This document shows, piece by piece, positions 24,301 to 36,300 of a stretch of DNA of 64,000 bases; the stretch's first letter is position 1, and each line of letters opens with the position of its first letter. A program made the translations under genes and the position numbers. Below the pieces are notes generated by a model that worked only from the letters and a program-made list of their open reading frames with translations, was not told where the DNA came from and did not search any database. The DNA comes from Tubulanus polymorphus (Eukaryota > Nemertea > Palaeonemertea > Tubulaniformes > Tubulanidae): assembly GCF_964204645.1 (NCBI RefSeq), contig NC_134031.1, positions 13,554,501 through 13,618,500 on the forward strand, given 5' to 3'.

Positions 24301-27300
24301 GAAACTTTCTTTTTGCGGCTTTCTGCCGAACTGGAGCGGGTATCCATCAGCTTGTTATCCATGCAGGGTATCCATGTTCTTGTAATTCATCTGCGTAATG
24401 TTCGAGGGACTCCCCTCCACGCTGAACCCGTGCTTTCAGCAACATTTTATAGTCCCTCACAGTACGAGACGTGTTTAAAACGGTCATGCAGCCGGTCGCA
24501 AAAATCCATATATGACATATCAACTGGGTGCTGTAAATTCGACACTGCTTGATAAGCCTCACGATCGAGCCGCATTTTAAGATTTTTCTTCCGAGACGAA
24601 CCCCCATCCCTGCATAGTAATTAAACCGCTCCAACCAACTTCAAAAATTTTGCCCATTATTGTAGGGTTTTGGTGGTGGAATGCTTGACCGGCTATCACT
24701 CGATCGACGACTCTCCTGATCTTTTAACGAATTTTGGATCATTTTATTTAGGTTGTCTAAAAACAACCCCTCGCCCGATGTGCTTGGTTCATCGTCACTG
24801 AGGTAAGCCTTAGCTCCTTGGTCTACGTTATGCGGTACCGATATTATTGGATACGAGAAGTGATAAATAAAAATATACAATATCCAAATTTAGGCCTACA
24901 CTGATAATTGCTGGCTGTAAGGACGGCTAGAGTCAGCAATCTGAGGTAAAAACACTGGAGATTAACTCAACAGACAGTGGCTAACTAATAACCGACACCA
25001 GATTAATCTCAAGTGGCCGTAAATAAACCGATAACTTTCCGTCTCTCCGTGAGAGAATTTACACAGACTATGCGTTCGCTTCGATTTAACTCAATATTTC
25101 TACAGTTTTAAGGTTCTAAAAATCCCAGTACGCTGCCACCATTTGTGAAATCTCCTCTTTCGTTGGCTCAATCAAGAAAGGGGGAATAATCGTTTCCACA
25201 GAACCTCTAAATTAATCAAAGACCACGCCGAGATTTACCTAACGTCTTCTTCTTTTATTACCACGCCTAAAGGGAACAAAAGAATCCCCACACAATACGG
25301 GGTCACTAAAAAACGGATTTGGACTCGGTAAAAGCCGGAAACCGGAATTAACCGGTCCATCACAATCATTGCAAGTCAGAACCAGTTAATCACTAATTAA
25401 CATGCATTTTAATAAATCTGATTCCCTCTTTACAGTGAACGTAGCTTTAACCTCATAGAGGCTACTAGTCTATGTTGGCCTATGTATGCGTAGGCCTAAA
25501 ATCCGGACAGATTGGTCATAGGCCTATTGAATTTCAACATCATATACACCTTATTCAACAGAGATAGGTCTCTGCGGTATTCAATTCGTAAAATCGATAT
25601 CATTTACGGATTATGAAGAAAGAAATCTTTTGTAAATCGTAGCAATCTTGCCGGAATTTCATTTCAAATTTTGTTTTGAAATTCAATCCAATGAGTACGT
25701 TGATAAACGCAACAATTATACTGCGTTTGTTTGAGGCAGTAAAGCTCAGTACCGGTAGGCCCAAAGCCTAAAGGTCGCGTACAACTCGATAAACACTTCA
25801 AGCGACACGGCGAACGACCTTCTTTTCCCCACGGCGAAGGCTTACTCCGAATGTCAAGTGTGAGTCTAGCATACGGATAGGAGTGTGTTATATACTTGTA
25901 TTTAGTAAATACCTTGTGGATTTGACAATGATCCGTATGTACTGTAGGAAATATAGAGTATTGATAAATGGTTGAAGCCCGCGGCCGAATGAAGTAATAT
26001 ATCCTTTTAATTTAATACCTCGTAGAAACAACAGCTTTTCTCCGCTACATCTCTGCGGCATGTTTAGTTTAGGCCGACGACTCCCCGGTACTCTAATGAT
26101 TTATCCTAGTAAATATACGATGAGTTTGGTAAAGAAAAATAGGTATTGTTAAACTAACTGTTTGAAGCCCGCGGCCATATTACTGGTAGTAATAAATTGA
26201 TTTGTACTTGATTTGATTGTCATGATTAGGAGAAACTCACAGGTGATCCCCGGAACGAAGATGAAGAGACACACGTCGATTCGTCGATGTTTACGGCTCG
26301 ACAGTGATTTTAAAATCTAGAGCAGTAACCTTCCTGTGTATCGGTAATATGATTTGATGAGGATAATGGGTTATTGTTAAAAATTACTGTTTGAAAACCG
26401 CGGCTGAATGTGAAGTCTTGCGGCAATAAATTTGTTTATTTACACTTGAATTGATAATCGAAGTGACGAGCAACCTCCTGTGGATTTCGGGATGACGACT
26501 TAGAAAAGCATGTCGCCTCATTGAATGGGACCCAATTTTCGATGTTTACGGCCCGACAGTGCTTTTGTTACGTTGATTAATAAAATATGCACGGAGTATT
26601 TGTAGATCGAAGTGAGCTGAAGGATATCATACGGATTGTAGCGGCAACAGTGGCAAGGTAACAAAGCCTATGTTCTTTAAGTGAAAATAGTGTGACATAA
26701 AATAATAAATACAGCTGCAAAGCAGCGATAACAGGGTTTCTGCGCAGTCTTAAAATCCTGTTAAACGATCAACACAGTTTTATAAAAGGAAGATCGGCAA
26801 ACAGTCAATTATACCTACTTGAAGCCATGGACGACTGGACCAGATGGTCTTATTTGACTCTGGAGAATCGACTGTTAGGTCTTAATTAGTATTTATGGAT
26901 TTCGACACAAAGCATTTGATTAGGTACAACATCAGCCATTTATAAACAAGCTATTGGGAAACAGTATCAGGGTCGCTCAAATGGCTCAGCCGTTATATCC
27001 GAACGAAAACAGGTGGCCGAAATCCACGGAACACCTCATCTTGGAATAAGTCGGTCTAACTAAGGCAGTTACGCAAGGTAGTATCCTAAGTCCTCACCAG
27101 ATTGCACATAACGTTTTCACAAAGTTATGCAACGTTAGCTTGAAGTAGTTGATTTAACGTTCGCAGCAAAACGTTGTCTTAACGTTTTATCAACGTCACA
27201 TATTATAGGAATTCAAACATTTATGAATTCAGTGATTTAAGAGAAATTTATCGCATCAATTATTAATTTCTAATTACTGAATCGGAAAATTGTAGAAAGT

Positions 27301-30300
27301 ATTGAAATATTCTTCTGTAAAACTGGGATTTGAAACGCATCATCGTGAATTTTACTTTCAAGAGCAACAGCTACTGAGTAGTGCGAAATAGTGTTGACCG
27401 CGCATCTCTTTGTCTGGATACAATCAGCGTTAATACAAAAGCGAGTTTTCACGAAGTTTTCAAGTTCAAGATCCTATTGTGTTAGGCCTATCATCGTCGA
27501 CGAACTTCTTATTCCTTTGAGGTATTGTGTGTTCATTCACATATAGTTATAAAATAGGCCTTATGGTACTATCTAGGCTCATAACCGACCGACCGACCGC
27601 CCGCACAATTCAATTCAATTTCTTCTTTATTGTGTTTAATGTTTTACATAATCATTTTCCCAATGTTATTGTTAAATACCAAATGAACACTCCAATACAA
27701 CCCGCCCACGTCTGAAGAAACCAAAAGAATCCCCATCGCAGTCACCTACAGTCCGCGCCTACGCAGAATCCAACGAATCGTTACAGATCTCCAACCCATA
27801 GTCGAAGAGGATGATCATCTACGCGACATACTACTACTAAGACCAGTCATCGCGTACCGCCAACCAGCAAACCTAAGAAAACTCCTCATCAGCAGCAAAC
27901 TATCCACCGAAGAAGACTCAGATAACAAATACACGCGCCCCTGCAACAAATCTAGATGTCAACTCTGCCCTCTCATCAACTCATCACCGACCGTCACCGC
28001 AGCCAACAACCAACAACTCAAATTCACTGGACCCTACACATGCGACTCCACCAACGTTGTTTATGCCATCACATGCGATATCTGCCCTGGAACCATCTAC
28101 ATCGGAGAAGCTGGACAAACATTACGTCAACGCATGAACGGTCACAAATTTGATATGAGACACAAGAAAATGGATAAACCTATCGGCGAACATTTCAATC
28201 TTCCGAACCACACCATCAGTAACCTAAAAGTGACCGCGTTACATAAAATTAACACTTCTAATAAGCATTCGCGCGAAATCATGGAACAAAAACTTATTCA
28301 ACACGGTGATACTGTTAATCTTGGCCTCAATTGCGATCTAGGATTCATGTCCGACTACAGAACGTAATTTCGTGTGTTATTCATTGTATCTGGACTTATC
28401 TCGGACTTCCATTTCTTGTTATTTGTTGCTCTTAGATACTATATGTTTATATTAATTTGTATAGTTTCATTTTGATTTATTTCTCTTTGATTTGTTTTAG
28501 TTTGTTGTTCTGTTATTAATCAATTATCTACGCACTCACTTAGTTATTAATCATCATGTCACTCATCATTTATTTGTAATTACTCTTCTCATTCAGTGCT
28601 CTGTAATTAGTGTCAGTCCACCTATAAATACTGTTGTTTTTCTATTGACCATACTCATTCACCTGATGAAGCTTCTATACATTAGTAGCGATAGCTCGTG
28701 CGTCAAATAAATAGTTTACCTATATAGTACTACTCGTCTCGTTACTTATTTTAAACCAGGTTAACACGGCTATTCTACGAATATTCTATGCAACGTTGAA
28801 TGAGAGCTTAGTAAACGAGCCGTAATGGCAAAATGGTCACGTCAGTTGATGATCGAAACAGTAGAAGCTTGTGAAGAATGGTCACCTCGTTGACAATTGC
28901 AACCAGGGGAGGATTAAGGAGGGCAGGGGCTATTTTTGCCAAGAAAACATTTTCACAACCCAGCTTAAAGAAAGAAATACAACAGTGGCAAATTATTGCT
29001 TGGCATATTTTTTTGGAAACACTCAACGATGATCAGAAAACCTTCCATTTGCTTCTAATTTCTGTGAGGGGGGGGGGGGGTGTGAACCCCTTAAATAGGT
29101 TTTGCGTTAATGGCGCTCGCTGTCAATGTACATATTTAGACCTAGGAAGTTAGCGCCCTACCCCATTCTAGATTCTACGACCCTCCCTGCAGCGCAGAAT
29201 TATTGTAATGATCAGAATACTCACTGTCGATGTTCCTTTTTCCCCAGTAAATGGCAGTAAAGTGTGTCTTCAATTGGGTTAGTTGAAGAATGGAAGAAAT
29301 ACAAATTCGACTATACACACGATAATCTCTTGAGTGTTGTGAACATAATCTATTGAGAGGGCAACATCGCGCTCCCCGGCTTCTATCGCTTGCACGACTG
29401 TAACTTCCCATTGGCCTTGGGTGTAAAACCCCTGTCAAAGAGATCGAATTACATGTATTTTTTGAAGTTTTTCTAAAGACTTGCCTTTTGTATTCTAGAC
29501 ATTTCAGGAGTACAATGCGCGATATACCGAGGCTGTTAACGCGAGTGTATACACCTGGAACAGTTACCGAACTGTCGCCTACGATGCCGTATGGGCAGTC
29601 GCACTGGCTCTCAATAAAACATCGATGATTCTGCACCAAAAGGTTCGTAAGAGGGGTTATCGACATACTAGCACTCTCGCCATGCTGCGTGACTAACCTT
29701 ACCACTATACGTTAGTAAGATTAGTTCATTCTCAGAGCCGTGGGAAGGAATTTTTCAGCGGCGAGGCTTATTTTTGAAGGGGGGTCTGGGGCCCTCCCCT
29801 AGAAAAATTTTGAAAATTCAATCGCTGGAGATGCGTTTTGGGGCCATTTCACGGTCTCATTCACAGAAGCATAATAAGTCGTGAGCCAACCACCTAGTAC
29901 AGAGAACGACGAGCTGATACGCGGTACAGCGTGCTTTTGAAAAAAGTTTTGTTAAGCAAAAAGTTGGGCGGCTTTGGCCGCCCCTGTCGCCCCTGTCGCG
30001 ACAGCCCTGATTTGTAGAAATTAAACCCTGATTTCAAGTATTATGTATATACAGTATACGATCGGTATTTTACCCCTTGGCGGTAGTATTTGTATCGTTG
30101 CTCCTCCATGTGTCTGTCGGTCGTCCGTCCGGAGTACTTGTTCCCATTCTACGGGGCACACTTTTTGAAACAGATTATTTGTTTGGACATGCGGTGTTTT
30201 CTATATAGCGTAAGAACCCTGTTGATTTTGGTGTCAATCGCATGCAAGATGACAGGTTGGCAGCAACATTGGATCCTAAAGATTCACTGTTCCAATCTTA

Positions 30301-33300
30301 CAGGGGGTGTTTCCATTGTCGGGATATACATACGTAGGACTGTATTGATTAAGCACTACCTCGTTTTGTACAAATGTGCATCGGTTTCCTCTTGATTTGC
30401 ACGACTTCGAGATCTCCCAAAATGTAACCAGAATTTTCAGCCAAACGACCACAAACGATTACAAAGAATGCATTATCAAAATTTGATCCAACACTTTCTT
30501 TTTCGACACGGTGTAAAATTTTATCATCTTCGAATCAAGAAATGCATAAAGACTGCGCGATCTAATTTGAATAGCTAAGTTTTCTTCGCATGAATATCGG
30601 TACTTGATCGGCCCAGACGTCGATGTAACAAATGTTTGAATGAATTTCGGCTCTTTTGTTTAGTCGAGACGTTTGGAAGAGTTCACCTATCAGGACAAAG
30701 AAACACGGGATATCATCCTTGAAGTTATGCAGAATACAAGTTTTCATGGCGTTTCGGTAAAAGTGTGATGAAACGTAGGATCGCCTAAGCTTGAAATTAT
30801 AACAACAATCTAGAATTAAACTTTGAAATTCTAGATTGTTGTTATGATTTCAAGCGTGCGATTTCATGAATCAATTTTGTCTGATTTATCATCTCTATGA
30901 ATTCTAAGTGCCTGTTGGTTCCTATACGGTTATAGGGTGGTATTGGGTTCGATTCACACGGTGATCGGTTGGCCATTACGGAAATACGACAATTTGTCGG
31001 TAAGTGTATAATAACCTTTTCACGCAGTCCAAAAGGCAATGATGTACATTTGATGTACATCTGACTTTAGACGCCGTGCATATATCTTCAAGCTTATTCC
31101 CTTTCACATCATTTTGGCAGGTGATGAAGAAAGGAGGGTTGCGCTGTATTTTGCGGAAACAAAACAATTAAATGTATCCGGATACCAGGTCAGATGGCAC
31201 GGTGATGGTCCACCACTAGACGGCGAGAGATTGCTATATGAAACCCAGTTTTTGAACCCATACGTGTTTTGGGGATCTTTAATTTTTGCTTTTGGTGGTG
31301 TCATTCTTTCATTGTGTTTTCTATTATTCAACATACTCCACAGGAACTATTCGTAAGTTTTATGTACTGCTGCAATATCATTCGTACAGTAATCTCTATA
31401 GGACAGGTGATTGCGTGAGAGATAATCTAACATAATATTGGACATATCCTCATAACTTCAATAAACTCAATCTAGTTGACTGTTTGTTCTATCGTTAAAT
31501 AAGTAAGCGATGACTAAACTTTAATGAAATCCTCGGTTTAATGATTATTGATCGCTTTAACAACATTTTTCGCCGAACGTGATAATTGTTTTCAGGTTCA
31601 TCAAACTCTCTTCGCCACGACTCAATAACGTTATCGTTATCGGCGGCTTTTTGACGTACTGTTCGATCGTCTTGTTTGGTTTGAGCGGAGAATATATCAG
31701 CAACCAACATTTTTACATCATTTGTCAGGTTGTGCGAAAATATCTATGAAATAATATACAGTAGAACCTCGTTAATACGAGTACTCGGGGCAGTAGAAAA
31801 TCATTCGTAACGAAAATTTGTGTCATGCAATCCAACGTAAATTTCCCACCAATAGTTGCCTATCGATTCCCAGCACGCCCATATGCTCTCTGCTGGGTGT
31901 AGGTATACATGTTCATGGTTCTGAATAATGAAAGTGAAGAGATAAAACGGAATAACACTTTTTTTCAAAATTCATTTGTTGGTCGATTAAAGCCTTCGAC
32001 GCAATGTCAAATGTTATTTTGTATCAAGTCTGATACAGGGGATCAGCAATCGTCCCGCATTGATTTACTAAGGAAATGAGACCTACGTATCGACCGAAGA
32101 TTTTAAACGAATTTTCGTATCATCGCGTTGGTATTAAACTTATTAACATTCTAGTGATTCGTACAAAACATGGCCGGGACATAAACTCATCGCTATACGC
32201 GAGTTTCGTAGTAGACCTCTTAGTATAAACGAGGTTCCACTGTATTTATATGAAAACGCTCGATCAGCTCTGGTCAGGCAGTATATATTAAACTTATATT
32301 AGAAATATCAATGCATATGTAATGAAGCGACCTGCCCTATATAGTGTGTGGATTACATTTTCGGTTCTACAGTATCGAAAAATCTGTTATCAGTTAAACT
32401 GAGTAGTTAGTATAAAAAAGCATTTTACTGCGGTCAACCTACATAAGTATTTTCGTTTGCATTGGATTGAACATTGTAATTTTTGAAGCACTTGCTTTTT
32501 AAGTTGGTTGAAGCCAATGCAAAATGTTTGTTATCGTTCATATGTTGATGCAATTTTAGCATAAGAAAAATGTGGCTATTCGATTTTACCAGATTCGAAA
32601 ATGGGTTTTGTCGATCGGATTTTCATCTGCCTTTGGTGCGCTGTTCGCTAAGACGTGGAGGGTTCACGTCATATTCACGCGCAAAGCAATTATCGGATCG
32701 CATAAGGTATGGCACAAATATTAGGGATATTTTTCATTTCATTCGAAATGTTTGTTCTTCACCGCATTTCAACATATTGCAGTTTGTCTTGCAGCCGCTT
32801 CACGATCATCATCTGTTTCTTTTCGTTGGTTTACTGATCATAAGTGATTGTTGTATCCTGGCTGCTTGGATGGGTTTGGATAAAACGTTTATCGTTTCCA
32901 AAGCCGTGTCGGAGCAGGTACATACAGTAAAAAATACTGTTAAAGGGCAAGTGCCATCAAATGTGTACGTACTTTCCTTTTTTTAACCAGAAGAAACTTA
33001 AGTATATATACATAACGACATAAGATCTGTCTGATCGAAAAAAGTAGCTCGAATTAACCGCAAATGAGTCATTTATTTATTTATCCTTTTAATAAAGAAG
33101 TTTCCAGTTTCTAGGCGCCATTTTGTGGCGGTCCCTCAAGGTCCCCATTGTTGCGATAATTTGCGCTCATTTTCAAAACATAAGTTTAGATTGAATATCA
33201 TATAGTTCTGCAGTCCCTTGCTCGATGAACTGAATTTATACACCATTTTGAAGGAAATGAAATGCAGATATTTGTTAGTGATTCTTGGAATTTTTGAACG

Positions 33301-36300
33301 CAACAATTGAGAACAGTGACGATGTGAAACCAAGGACCGCATATCTTATCGCGCGTAAAAGAAATCGCGATATCTATTAATTTTGAAATATCTGAGTATA
33401 TCTTGAAGCTATATTTCCAATTTTCACAGAGGTTAAAGAGGGTTATTTGCAATTTAGGCCTGCTTTTAAATTTTTTGAATATCTTTCCTGAGACTGATCT
33501 GTACCCACTTGAGTTTGAGATTACGCGCAAAAGGGGTCTCCCACTGCGCACTGCCATTTCACCGAACATTGAGATTTGCGAAAAGAAATCGCAAAAATAA
33601 GATTTTATACTGGTTTGATATCATTAATATTGCTTCTTATGGTTATATATTACCTTTATTTTCGTATGGTTAAAAATGGACGTCGAGTCCTATGAGGAAT
33701 TCGAGTTTTGTAGCGTTGGGAAATTGAAGGATTTCTTAAGAGTGGCCCACTCGTATAAGAAATCCCCAGGGGACGTTCTGTGTTGGTTTCAAAGGTGGCC
33801 TAGTTGAGAGCCTAATTTGCTTTTCAACAGAATGTACCACTCATGGATGGACACTAGAACAAAATCTAAGTTTTAATATATTTTTTAATATGCGGCGCAG
33901 CTTTAAGTAGCCCAACAGGACGTTGACCCCCTAAAACAGAATATCAAATGGGGGACAGGAGCCCCTTTAAATACAATATTGGAATTTCATATTAGTTAGG
34001 TTATCTGGTCGATGTTTTCCAGCAAGAAGGTTGAGATTCAGAAAATTCATCGTATGCTCCCAGGATGAGGGATTACCAGATAGAGATATGTGTTGAAATA
34101 TGTCCTAAGCGTTTAAATTGACTGGCACATTTCACCATGGACTCTAAAACGTTTTGGGCCAATGATTTCACCGAACACAAAATCGGCGCTAGGCTGGACG
34201 GGCTGCATGCGACAATTCCCCAACTGGGCCGTTCAAACTTCAAAGCTGGACAAACCGGATCCAGAAACCAGCTAAACGAATTGCCCCCGCCAAAATACAG
34301 TACAAACAAGATATGGATTATAATCTCAAAATATCCCCATGGAAAATGTGAAGAAATCAAATTGCACTTAAATATTTCTTGTCGCAAATCTCAATGTTCA
34401 GTGAAATTGCAATGCGCAGTGGGAGACCCGTTTTGCGCGTAATCTCAAACTCAAGCGGATACAGATCAGTCGTCAGCAAAGATATTCAAAAGATTTTAAC
34501 GCTAGCTTAAACTGCAAATAACCCTCTTTAACTTCTGTGAAAATAGGAAATATAGCTTCAAGAGATACTTATATATTTCAAAATCAATAAATATTGCGAT
34601 TTCTTTTACGCGCGGTTAAGATATGCGGTCCTTGGTTTCACATCGTCACTGTTCTCAATTGTTGCGTTCAAAAATTCCAAAAATCCCCAGCGAATATCTG
34701 CATTTCATTTCCTGTAAAATGGTGTATAAATTCAGTTCAGCGAGCAAGGGACTGCAGAACTATATGATATTCAATCTAAACTTATGTTTTAAAAATGAGC
34801 GCAAATTATCGCAACAATGGGGACCTCGAGGGACCGCCACAAAATGGAGACCTAGAAACTGGAAACTTCTTTATTTAAGATGTTATCCATATATACCATG
34901 GAAATGGTTAGAGTGTAACAAGTATTCGTATTCGTATTCTATGACCACCACGACAAGCACGTGTGCGCACTAGTATGCGAATCGATATGTAAATCGATAA
35001 AATAAACATAATTTATTCGCCGTATTCACGGACCTACAGCGCTACTCATTTATATACGTTTATCATATCATATACAACGCAACACTATACAATGGAAGTA
35101 AGAGTTTATTAAATCAAATCACTCCCAAAACGATAAAACCGCTTGAAATGTCTAGTGAAATGACTAGAAGCAGTCAGCGTTTGTCAGAGATGACGTCAGA
35201 AACGCACACCTGCTAACATAAACAATAACAGTAAGCACGTGCTGAAATCGCCGATTTAAAAGTCGTATTTCTCAGTAATGGCTGAACTAAATTCAAAGCA
35301 GTAGCATATTTGTATTTGTAAATACATTACATTTGAAAATCATTGTTACACAATATTCTATTTTGATGGCATTTGCTCTTTAATGAATTGTAAAGGGCAT
35401 GTCCTGATAAAATGTCACTTTTTTCAATCATATGGTATTTATTGATAAACAGTTATGTAATTGAATACATTTTTCTCCTAGAATGAAGTTGTTGGATCTT
35501 TACTTCGTTTTTTTCCCCAGCACCTTCCGTTTCAATGTGTCTTCCTTTACTTATCAGGCCATCAACTCCACCCACCGGACGATCTTTTACGTGAACATTT
35601 GCCAGTCAAATTTCAGTCTTTACTGGACAGGAGCTTTCTACGTGAAGAACGGTCTATTGTTACTGTTTGGCTGTTTCCTGGCGTTTGAAACGCGAAAGGT
35701 TCTTGTCCCCGGCTTAAACGATTCTAAGTATGTATCACCCATCAACTATTGTACTTCACTTTTCCTGTTGGTGTGTAAATCTACCAAGACTAATGTACGA
35801 ACCGTAAGAAGAGTTTATATGTCCTCATGAGAAAACTTATTTCCTCAAGTGTACGCTTGAAAATAATCTCCTAGATAAATTTGACATAGATTATATTCAT
35901 GTATCGCGTATTTGTAACAGTTTTAGACTGCTTTCAACATTCTATAAACGAATCTTTGATTCCATCAAAGAATCCGACCTTCAAACTAATTTGCAAAAAT
36001 ATGATATCCCACCACTGATTTTTGATTACGAAGTAATTTTTTCCTTAAGTACAACAAACTGATACCATAAATAGATTATGAATCTTTTCAGATATATAGG
36101 AATATGTGTGTATAATGTGGTGGTAATGTGCATAATGGGTGTAACGGTATCCCTGGCGCTGCAAAATGAACAGACGATAGGCTTCGCGTTCATCGCTTTC
36201 TCACTTTTCTTCTGCGCTACTGTTTCCCTACTTCTTTTGTTCATACCGAAGGTAATTTTCCTACCAGTATGCTCTAATTACTTCAGGATCAGTCATCCAC

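Larger units (their letters stand above)
18769..25140 (-). mobile_element. Gypsy-type LTR retrotransposon 2 with an extra 3' ORF
   Basis: Minus-strand order: primer-binding-site-like TGGTGGCAGCG (near 25129-25119), gag, zinc knuckles, protease, RT, RNase H, zinc-binding spacer, integrase and then an additional 239-codon ORF in the env position. It lies in the 13-kb intron between receptor exons E and F. Pol has many frameshifts, while the last ORF is open. Confidence 0.85.

Noticed and set aside
30900-30975. tRNA or SINE B-box (GGGTTCGATTC) over the micro-exon
   Set aside because: No box A at the right distance and no cloverleaf. The frame and receptor homology explain the segment better.
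31104-31710. Minus-strand ORFs opposite receptor exons H, I and F
   Set aside because: Shadows of well-supported plus-strand exons with splice sites and family motifs.
34137-34442. Transposase in foldback 1
   Set aside because: The ORFs at 34.07-34.44 kb overlap on both strands and carry no recognisable transposase motif.
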